Assembly: GCA_024364805.1 (NCBI GenBank) | Contig: CM044487.1 | Location: forward strand, 117,988,969-118,015,244 | Length of the DNA stretch: 26,276 bases | From: Euprymna scolopes | Taxonomy: Eukaryota; Mollusca; Cephalopoda; Sepiida; Sepiolidae | Reading direction: 5' to 3' | The notes under the pieces: generated by a model | Database searches by the model: none | What the model was told of the DNA's origin: nothing | The model's input: only the letters and a program-made list of their open reading frames with translations | Shown here: positions 18,728 to 26,276 of the stretch, one piece after another | Numbering within the stretch: position 1 is the first letter of the stretch | Layout: every line of letters begins with the position of its first letter | Translations under genes and position numbers: made by a program

Positions 18728-19845
18728 GATATTATTTTAGAAAAAGCTTGAACTCGAATTAGTAGAAGAATATATATTATTTTTGTAGATTTCGGTGTGC
18801 TGAAAAAGAATCTGAAAGCCATAATGCCGTCGCAAATTAATAGTTTCGGAGATATTAATATTTTTCCAACAGATTATTTTCTTCGTAAAGTCAGCTATAA
18901 TAGCGTAAGTCGACTGATTGCGCATGCGCACAGACGCCATTTCACTGACTTTATCTACGCTACACACGAGCAGTAGTGATATGACATTTCACAAGGCGCA
19001 TGAATACATGGCGGACATTTATAAATCACAATCACTAGAAATATTTTCATAAAATAAATAGCTTCCACCTCATTTAATAATAAAAAATAATGCTGTCAGT
19101 AAGTTTTCACGACCGGTGTACAAAAAACATATTTTATGTTTTTCGTTATTTGGGTGGGGGGATATTCAATTATAGAATTTGTATAGCTTACCAGGTGCTT
19201 CTGCAGTTTAATTAACCGTTTTTTTTTCGTAAGTAACGTGCCGACATTTATCGAGCAGAGTATTGTTTAACATTTCACAAAAATTCTGTGTTTACATTGG
19301 CGGGGCGGTGGGGGGGAGGTGTTGCTTACGGAAAAACGGTTGTGTTTTTGTAAACCGCTCATCAAAACTTAATTTTTTAGATCAATTAAAAAGCAAAAAA
19401 AAGAAAAAAATTCCTTAACACATAAAAAATGAACCACATTTTAAAAAAACTTTCTTGTTATTAAAAATGCCCACTAAAAATTCCTTCGCAATGTGACAAG
19501 TCACTTTACGCTCGTACGCACACGAACGCAAGAACCGAAACTATGTAAACAAATACAATGATGCGTTGTGATATTTATTTTTACTTACGGAAACTAATAA
19601 AATACTAATTTTTTTCAAATAAATGTGATTTCTCTTTGGTCTGTGGGCATGCGTAATCAGGCGATTTACGCAATTATAGCTGATTATACAAAGAAAATAA
19701 TCCCTTAAAAAATATTAATATCTCCAAAACTATTAATTTGCAACGGATACGGTTTTTAGATTCTTTTTCAGCACACCGAAATCTATATAAAAAAAATTTT
19801 TTTTCTATTAGTTCGAGTTCACGTTTTTTTTTCTAGAATTTTATC
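18728..19845. mobile_element. Long-TIR element, 1.12 kb, class unknown
   Basis: Terminal inverted repeats of about 200 bp lie at 18728-18935 and 19638-19845. They share TTTCGGTGTGCTGAAAAAGA, GCAAATTAATAGTTT and GGAGATATTAATATTTTT. The flanks are GTTTGTTT (18720-18727) and GTTTGTGT (19846-19853), a candidate 8-bp target duplication with one mismatch. The interior has no transposase-like frame; it contains a smaller inverse pair, ACCGTTTTTTTTTCGTAAGT near 19217 and its partner near 19322. Long TIRs with 8-9 bp duplications suggest a Mutator-like or hAT-like non-autonomous element, but the ends fit neither clearly. Confidence 0.7.
18919..18942 (+). promoter_or_regulatory. NRF1-type palindrome next to a YY1-like site
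   Basis: TGCGCATGCGCA (18919-18930) is the full 12-bp NRF1 consensus palindrome. ACGCCATTT follows at once, and CATGGCGGAC lies about 70 bases on (19008-19017); both resemble YY1 sites. They sit at the inner edge of the left arm of the long-TIR element; the right arm has a decayed version (GGGCATGCGTAA). Binding is inferred from consensus alone. Confidence 0.4.
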
Positions 19846-19853
19846 GTTTGTGT

Positions 19854-20165
19854 AGAGGACTAGGATATATAAATCCTAATCCCGTTACAAAAGAAAATAA
19901 TGAAACGAATGGAATGAAGGAAACAAAAACTCAATTGCTGGATAGAATAAACATGTCGTTTATTTACCGTTGAAAGAATGAATGTTTTAGGTATAACACG
20001 TGTTCATGTCCGCGCGGGTGTAACCATCGTTTGTTGCGGGACTGGTAGTATAGAAAGAAAAGGAAATGTGTGTTCATCTCACGTTCGGGTCACTATCGTT
20101 TGTTCGCGCGTGGGAAGAGAAGTGAGTAATGTAGTGTAAAATGGGAATGATAGTCCAGCGTGTAG
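19854..20165 (-). repeat. Possible minus-strand LTR fragment
   Basis: On the minus strand the order is GC-rich sequence with two direct repeats of about 40 bp (near 20000-20040 and 20072-20112, containing CATCGTTTGTT and TATCGTTTGTT), then AAATAAA, then pyrimidine-rich DNA, then an end in CTCTACA. This resembles a U3, polyadenylation signal and R-U5 layout. A LINE begins at 20166 and hides the other end. Without a second LTR this stays tentative. Confidence 0.25.
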
Positions 20166-21060
20166 ACAAATGAACACATATCTAAAGAAATGGCAGAAAC
20201 ACTAGAGGATGACTTCCAATCTGTAGTGGAATGGGGACATAAATGGATGGTCACATTCAATGCTGCCAAAATTAAACTGGTTTCCTTCAATAATTACAAG
20301 AAACCTTCTCTGCCACCAATAGCAATGGCCAGTGACTCCCTGTCTGAGAGTACATCTTTCAAACTCCTTGGCCTACCGTTCACAGGAAACATGAGCTGGA
20401 ACAATTATATTGAAAACATTGCCAGGGCTGCTGCAAAAAAGGTAGGCTCTCTCTACCGTGCTAGAAACTTACTAACACCTGAAAGTATCCTGTACCTCTA
20501 TAAGGCCACCATTCGCCCATGTATGGAGTATTGTTGTCACATTTGGGTTGGTGCATCTGCTACTAGTCTCTCGCTCCTAGACAAGGTTCAAAAGAGAGTC
20601 GCCAATCTGATAGGCCCTGAACTGGCATCTAAACTTCAGCCTCTGTCCCATTGACGAAACGTTGCATCCCTCTGCCTGTTCTACAAGTATTTTAATGGTA
20701 GATGCTCTGACGAACTGCAGACACTTGTGCCCCCACAGCATAGACACCCTCGACAAACCTGACAGGCAGCTAAATCCCACCCCCACACAGTAAAGATCCC
20801 TAGATGTAAAAGATCTTTCTACTCCAGTAGTTTCTTCCTCAGAACCGCTAGACTCTGGAATTCCATTCCAGGTCCCTGCTTCCCTAACTGTACTGACATG
20901 CAGAAGTTCAAGTGTAACGTGAACTGACATCTTGCTGCCCAAATCCCAACATAGTGTCCCAGCAGTTGCTGCCCCTGATAGTAGCCCCCTACACCAAAGT
21001 GGCAATGTGCCTTGTTTGGGGTGAAAATGTAATAAAAAAAAAATTAAAAAAAAAAAAAAA
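20166..21060 (+). mobile_element. LINE family LA, 5'-truncated copy
   Basis: Starts abruptly at AAATGAACACATATCTAAAG, which matches 10456 onward, and runs to a poly-A ending at 21060. It differs from the longer copy at about one base in ten. 3' UTR blocks (GTAGCCCCCTACACCAAAGT, GCCTTGTTTGGGGTG) are shared. Confidence 0.9.
20190..20954 (+). pseudogene. LINE LA ORF2 C-terminal fragment
   Basis: An uninterrupted 154-residue frame (20190-20654) covers the region downstream of reverse transcriptase motif C: VEWGHKWMVTFNAAK, FKLLGLPFTGNMSWNNYIEN, LYLYKATIRPCMEYCCHIW and LLDKVQKRVANLIGPE. It ends at a TGA where CGA is expected in LQPLSHRR. Beyond it the frame stays readable with FYKYFNGRCSDELQTLVPP and FFLRTARLWNSIPGPCFP, with further stops, up to TAG at 20952-20954. 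No catalytic motifs are included. Confidence 0.87.
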
Positions 21061-21150
21061 CTCGGGAATGTTTTCGTCGAACTCGGAAACTCTGGAATTT
21101 TGAACGGAACCCTTTATTTATTTCACGGGGTAGCATGCACTTGTTCTGTC
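21061..21150 (-). mobile_element. tRNA-like SINE family S1, inverted 3' fragment
   Basis: Reverse-complemented it reads GACAGAACAAGTGCATGCTA, CCCCGTGAAATAAATAAAGG and GAGTTCGACG, matching 21320-21400 of the plus-strand copy at roughly 80 percent. It lies directly after the LINE poly-A. Confidence 0.6.
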
Positions 21151-21180
21151 AACAATAAATGAACGTATGGAAGCAAGAAA

Positions 21181-21535
21181 GACCAGTGGCGCAGTGGTTA
21201 GGGTACTTGGAAAAATCAATTGTAAAAGTGATATTCTCCTGAATGTTGAAGGTTCAATTCTGAGTATGGACGACCGAAAAATACAATTGCGAATTACTTA
21301 AGACCTCTATCCAGTTATGGCTGACGGAACAAGAGCATGCTACCCCTGTGAAGTAAATAAAGGACCCCGTTCAAATTCCATTCAAATTCCCGAGTTCGAC
21401 AAGATACACGTGAAGAAGGTCGGAGGTTACATCGACCGAAACGTTGTTGAAATGACCTCAAGATGAGAACAGTAGTTCGATGAATCCAAATAATAGAAAT
21501 ATTTATATTTGTGGAAAGATCAACCATAGAAAGAA
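21181..21535 (+). mobile_element. tRNA-like SINE family S1, fullest copy
   Basis: The head has an A-box-like TGGCGCAGTGG (21187-21197) and a B-box-like GGTTCAATTC (21251-21260), with wider spacing than a normal tRNA. The body includes CTCTATCCAGTTATGGCTGA, AGCATGCTACCCC and ATCGACCGAAACGTTGTTG. Head and first part of the body recur, reversed, at 24858-25020. The right end is uncertain, near TATTTATATTTGTGG. The head is tRNA-like in promoter boxes only; I could not name the parent tRNA. Confidence 0.6.
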
Positions 21536-21540
21536 CGAAA

Positions 21541-22263
21541 TTTTATTTAAAAAAAAAATCGGTTTCGCAAATCCACCATCACTAATGAAATGTTAAAATT
21601 TAAATAGCAAGCATACTAGCAGATTTTTTTTTTTTTTTTAACTCTTCAAATACGTGCAAATACAAACAATAAAAAGAAAAAGTAGCTATTATTCACACAG
21701 ACGTTAGCGTCACTAGCCTACGGGAAACTAAATAATCATGGCGACGCTGAGAACCACTTATTAGGAACTATATTTGTATATACTTATGGAAAAAAATAGC
21801 AAAGCAAAAATAAATAAAATAAGAAACAAAGAATATTAAAAAAAAAAAAAAAAGAAAGTTGTTATGGATGGAATGTAGAAAATAAAATAAATACATAAAA
21901 TATCGAATTTTCTTTTCTGGATGTGACAGTTTATATCGTTTATTGAGTTTACGAATATATCGATTTGTTTTGAAATGTAAGTTAGGAAAATAAAAGAAGC
22001 AAGCGTTTATTTTGTTTTCAAAATAACGTTAATGTGTTTTTTTATTTGGCATGCGTTTTAGTGAGAGATTTTAGAATGAAGGAGCTAAAAAATAGTAATG
22101 AACTTATTTGAAAAAGCAATTCTTTATGAGTACGAAACGGCCATTTATATCATGCACAATAAAAGACCTCTGCAGCAGTGCAGCACTAGTAGCATTTCAC
22201 AGGAACAACAATATGTTATAATACAATGATACGAGTTGTTGTATTTCAATTCCTCGTATGAGT
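21541..22263. other. Unassigned AT-rich spacer
   Basis: A and T runs (21545-21560, 21624-21640, 21838-21853) and no recognisable gene or repeat. A 25-base block, AATAAATGAAC(G)TATGGAAG plus CAAGAAA, occurs at 21156 and again at 22272, hinting that the flanks of these two insertions share a repeat. Confidence 0.5.
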
Positions 22264-22720
22264 CATTGAAAATAAATGAACTATGGAAGCAAGAAATCAG
22301 ACGACGAAGTTTAAACTAAAACTTTATTTCGAATGAGTTAGTAAGGTTGGTGTGACACTGTCCACCGCCGAGAGAGTTAGCCAGTTTAATATAGATAGCA
22401 ATCCTTGTTCCCGGAGCTGCTGATCGTATTGTTGATTGCTGGCGATAACGGCGGTACCGACAGCAGGAGCAGTGTGTACCCAGGCGTCGAGGAGCACGTC
22501 ATCTGTGCTGCTGATTGTTGAAAGATGGTGTTGGCGCTGCTGCTTGACTGTTGAAAAGATGATAACGGTAGCGACGGTGCTGTTGCTGTTTGTTGCGGAG
22601 ATGTTGACGATGACAACTGTTCTCCTCAACGCTTGGGCACACATTGTTCCTGCTGTCGGTACCGGGTGGAATTTATTCTTCACACGCGAATGTAGTTTAA
22701 GAGACAGGAGCGTTAGGTGG
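22264..22720 (-). repeat. CTG-rich repeat with inverted arms, possible LTR
   Basis: The arms at 22443-22495 and 22615-22667 are inverse copies, about 40 of 50 bases alike, around CCTGCTGTCGGTACC. Between them TGTTGAAAGATG and TGTTGAAAAGATG also repeat. On the minus strand a CGAAATAAAG signal followed by T-rich sequence lies at 22325-22345, so an LTR-like layout is possible but unproven. The overlapping open frames on both strands mirror each other (PTAGAVCTQAS against PTAGTMCAQAL) because of the inverted repeat. Confidence 0.45.
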
Positions 22721-24529
22721 TAGGGAATTGTTTGTTTGTTTTGTTTTTTTATCTCATGTTGTGCTAGCTTCTGTGTCTTGACTCACGGTAAGGGGTTATC
22801 TGTTTAAGGGGTATGCTCACTTGTCCGTTTCAGATTCATGCAAATAAATTTGTGAATATATTTGAGTAAAAATTATACTCCCACCATGTCCTTTGAATTA
22901 ATTATTCATGTTAATACACGTTCTGGGAGACCCCTGCACTGTGATATTCATACTTCAGACGTGATTGTTTTTACGCCAAATAGTCCTTTCTGGTATTTTT
23001 CTTGCTAAAATAAAGTGTGAATTGTGCTGATAACATGGACACAGAAAAAACAGCCTTGCCCTAGTATGTGTTAAATATGTCCGATTAGTTTATGTCGACG
23101 AACAGGGATCATTTCCAGCACCGTCATTGCTGTCACTATTGCTGCTCCTGCTAATTCTGTGTTTTGATGGCACTGCTATTTACGTTTTACGCATGTAGAT
23201 TTGGAGAGATATGCATTATGACAGTTTAAGTAGTTGTTAGAATGAAAAGAAATATACCTAACATTATGCTATACAAGTAATGTTAAAAATAAGTTGTTCA
23301 ATAATTTATTGTAAACACATATAATTAGTTATTTGATAGCTGAAATAGATAAAGAAATATCGAAACTTTATTTTTAATCAATAACATAAGCTCACACTTC
23401 TTTTTAGGGTAGTTAGGAAACTAATGTTGCATATTGAAGGGAAAACCTCCCAATAAATAGAGAAACAAAGAAAATAGGATTGAATATAATATTTATTAAA
23501 GGAAATTGCTAGAATCAAACAATACATATTGCTATTTAGATATGATGATAGGAATGTAGAGAATTGTCCATTATATTAGAAATAACTATACAACTAGTTA
23601 GATCAGAGGACAGTTGCCAGAAACGTGTTGGGGTCATATATAATATGTAAAATTTACATGAAAAAAACATTCATATGTTTGAGCACATTCTGACGTCACA
23701 AAGAAAGGTAGTTCAATATATTTAGTTAAGTTAGGGTTCAAAGTGAATCACAGAGCGTCGAATTCAGGAGTTGAGTTCAGAACAGTCAGAGGAGAGTTAG
23801 CCAAGCCCCTTTAGGAAGCGAGGTAGAGAGGGGAGAACAAAATGTAGGAACCTAACGCAATATTGAATACCTGAGCATTCTTCTCATAACCAACTGGAAT
23901 GAAGGTCTTTATGTATTTGTAAACCTTTATCTTTGTTGTCTTTTCAACCGCAAGGTAATGTGTTTTATCTTTGTCTGTAAAAGAACTTTATAAACTCCTT
24001 CCAAAGTGTCTGTGACCCCTCACCAATAATGTATCACCCTTCCTGTGCTAAAAAGAACTGTCCACTACGCATCTCTCTTCACATCTATATCAGCCTTCTA
24101 TTATAAATATGAACTGTGTACCGCTATTATAATTGTCATCATCGCCGTCGTCACCATATGCACCGTTATGTAAACGACGTTTCATTCTCCGCTATATGCT
24201 GTTCTATGACGTCCCCGTTTTGTCACCCACCCCAAGTTATGCTACAACCATATTAAAAGTACTTCTAAAAGGAATAAGTATTTTCAGAATTCAACTAAAA
24301 CGAAATATGTTCTATCAATGTAACTAACATGGTACAATGCTAAAATATCGATTTGTTATATTCGAAGATATCTCTTTGAAGTCAAACTGAGAATCAGACT
24401 GTCATAATTTTATATATGATATTCATTTTTACATTTCACTTTATGATTAATCGCCAACTTACCTTCACAGAAATTTCATTTTTTCTTTATTTTTTCAAAG
24501 GTTCCACCTGAAGAAGTTACTCTTCTACC
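22721..24529. other. Unassigned spacer
   Basis: 1.8 kb without a recognisable gene, RNA or known repeat. 23600-23900 is the most structured part: a TGACGTCA (CRE-type) site at 23691-23698, a TATATTTAG stretch about 25 bases on, then GA-rich sequence (GTTGAGTTCAGAACAGTC). This could be an LTR promoter or a host regulatory patch; neither can be shown. The open frame at 24133-24327 has no motif. Confidence 0.5.
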
Positions 24530-24846
24530 TGGCTGGATATGATGCCCCCTCGACGTACATATTTCTGACAAACATGCTTAGCAACAAAATCACACCCCTT
24601 CACTGTTGATGTCCCTAAATACCAAAAAGCTTTCTACTCTTATAGCTTCTTGCCTCGAATAGCTAGATTTTGGAATTCTCCTCCTGCTACCTGCTTCCCT
24701 GGCTGTACTGATATGCAGAAGTTCAGATGTAACATAAACCAACATCTTGTTGATCTTTCTTCGGGATGTTTCTAATTAGTAGGCCCTTACGTCCAAGTGG
24801 TGATATGCCTTGTTTGGGGGTGAAGGTGAGTAAAAGAAAAAAAAAA
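24530..24846 (+). mobile_element. LINE family LA, third 3' end
   Basis: Shows the last part of ORF2 and the 3' UTR: AAAGCTTTCTACTCTTATAG, TAGATTTTGGAATTC, GATATGCAGAAGTTCAGATG and GTGGTGATATGCCTTGTTTG before an A-rich end at 24846. More diverged than the other two LA copies, so an older insertion or a related subfamily. Confidence 0.8.
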
Positions 24847-24857
24847 CAAATTTGATC

Positions 24858-25020
24858 CAAAGAGGTAGCATGTTCTCGTTCTGTCAGCAATAACCGGATA
24901 GAAGTCCTAAATAATTCACATTTGTATTTTGATTAAAACTTCAATCCCCATAAAAGTGTAGCTTACAATTGAATTTTACCAAATATTTTATCCACTATGC
25001 CACAGGTCCTTGTGGACAAT
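24858..25020 (-). mobile_element. tRNA-like SINE family S1, minus-strand copy
   Basis: Reverse-complemented it begins GACCTGTGGCATAGTGGATA, keeps a weak B-box (TTGAAGTTTTAATC) and continues GGACTTCTATCCGGTTATTG, CTGACAGAACGAGAACATGC and TACCTC. This follows 21181-21340 in order. It ends next to the LINE A-rich tail. Confidence 0.6.
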
Positions 25021-25078
25021 TCTAGTATAAATTTTGGAAGTTTTAAACCTATTTTGTTTTTACATATACAATTTTACT

Positions 25079-25183
<105 letters not shown>

Positions 25184-25188
25184 TACTA

Positions 25189-26276
25189 TTAACTAGAAAG
25201 TTCTTGCGGAGGTTTTAATTTTGATTTCAAATATATTTTAAAATAAGTTTTTGTTATAATACCTTTACTTTCTATATCATTTTAAAGAGCGTTTTTCGCT
25301 CTATCTAATCGTTTCAATTACAATCGTTTTTAAACAATTATGTATTCTTTTTAGAACGTTAAATATAAAATGGAAAAAAAAGTAAATTTGCACAATTTTC
25401 TTATTTCAATTCAAGCTAGGCCGAAAAGCTGCTAAAACAGCTCGTAATATCAATGAAACATTTGGCTCAGCAACTACTACTGAATGCACAGCACAATGGT
25501 GGTTTAAGAAATTTTGTGGTGGTGACGAGAGTCTTGAAGATAATGGGCATATTGGTCGGCCATTGAATGTTGACAACAATCAATTAATAGCCTTAGTCGA
25601 AGCCAATCCATGCACAACTGTCTGAGAACTTGTTTCTGAATTCGACATAACGTATACAACGATTTCCAACCACTTGAGAAAGATTGGAAAGACAAAAAAA
25701 CTTAATAAATGTTGCCTCATTAATTGAACAACAATCAAAAGAAACGCCATTATGAAGTGTCATTTTCCCTTCTTTTACGCAGCAAGAACAACCCATTTCT
25801 CAATCGGGTTGTGATTTGCAATGAAAAGTAGGTTCTTTATGACAACCAGCTACACTCAGTTCAGTGGATAGACACCGATAAAGCTCCACAACACTTCCCA
25901 AGCCAGAGCTGCACCAAAAGAAGTCATGTTGACTGTTAGGTAATCTGCAATCAGTCTCATCTATTATAGTTTCGTTAATGGAGGCAAAACCATTATGGTG
26001 GTGAAGTACTGTCAACAAATGTAATGAAATGCATCAGAAACTTCGACAACAACACCCAGCATTAGTCACCAGAAAAGGCCCAAATTTTCCTCCATGACAT
26101 TGCCCAATCACATGTTGCTAAACCAACCCTGCAGAAGTTGAACGAATTGACTACGAAACTTTGCCTCATCTGTCATACTCTCCAGATTTTTCATCTACCG
26201 ACTACCACTTTTTCAAGCATCTTGATAACTTTCTAGATGAGAAATGCTTCAAAAACCCAAGCGATATCAAAAACGC
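25189..26276 (+). mobile_element. Hsmar1-like (cecropia-type) mariner relic, cut by window end
   Basis: The left terminus TTAACTAGAAAGTTCTTGCG followed by GAGGTTTTAATTTT resembles the Hsmar1-type inverted repeat (TTAGGTTGGTGCAAAAGTAA then TTGCGG). It is preceded by TA, as expected for mariner insertion, and the nearby TA run would be a rich target. The right terminus lies beyond the window. Confidence 0.75.
25383..26276 (+). pseudogene. Hsmar1-like mariner transposase pseudogene (partial)
   Basis: The peptide follows the family closely: FKLGRKAAKTARNINETFGS, AQWWFKKFCGGDESLEDNG, GRPLNVDNNQLIALVEANP, then ELVSEFDITYTTISNHLRKI with GKTKKLNK. The two helix-turn-helix regions are thus in the first 120 residues. 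The first catalytic position reads CNEK followed by a stop, where CDEKW is usual, so Asp is replaced by Asn. The second is LHDIAQSHVA, with Asp kept. After a one-base loss near 26148 the third is SSTDYHFFKHLDNF, with Asp kept, giving 34 residues between them (DD34D). Further stops at about 25622 and 25831 and several frameshifts; inactive. Confidence 0.88.

Noticed and set aside
22324-22723. Overlapping 119- and 95-residue open frames on opposite strands with mirrored sequence
   Set aside because: The mirroring follows from the inverted repeat; no known domain and no sign of selection on either frame.

Overview
This looks like non-coding, repeat-packed nuclear DNA from an animal. I found no credible host gene, spliced exon, tRNA gene or intact transposon gene. 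The mix points to an invertebrate, probably a mollusc and quite possibly a cephalopod: jockey/CR1-like LINE pieces, three different mariner-class relics, tRNA-headed SINE-like repeats, long CA, TA and TTG microsatellites, and AT-rich spacers. The organism is an inference from repeat style, not from a diagnostic gene.

Layout, left to right. 1-1345: a dispersed repeat (family A), TA runs, a tRNA-like SINE and a minisatellite of about 80 bp period. 1466-1805: LINE 3' end (family LB). 2791-3693: an internally deleted mariner of the irritans type with recognisable terminal repeats. 3738-4078: a 5S rRNA-derived head, a body and a TTG tail, which together look like a 5S-headed SINE. 4707-5000: CA-rich microsatellite. 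5904-6048: a 145-nt near-perfect hairpin. 6341-7256: a maT-like (DD37D) element on the minus strand with TA target sites. 7537-8413: a minus-strand family A copy. 9112-11349: the longest LINE (family LA), from the end of the endonuclease to the poly-A. 11365-12805: a tandem repeat, repeat R2 and another family A copy.

13540-17795 is a nested structure. An old LTR retrotransposon fossil has its 3' LTR split by a 1.89-kb hAT-like non-autonomous element with an 8-bp target duplication, and that element itself carries a minus-strand LINE LB fragment and an ATT microsatellite. 18190-19845 holds two consecutive foldback structures; the second is 1.12 kb with about 200-bp terminal inverted repeats and a candidate 8-bp target duplication.

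19854-25020: a possible minus-strand LTR, a second LINE LA copy, several pieces of a tRNA-like SINE family in both orientations, a CTG-rich inverted repeat and a third LINE LA 3' end. 25082-25180 is a TA run, followed by an Hsmar1-like mariner relic that runs off the window end.

Nothing here works together as a pathway. The interest lies in the nesting order, in the 5S-headed SINE candidate, and in the unclassified long inverted-repeat elements, one of which carries a perfect NRF1-type palindrome.
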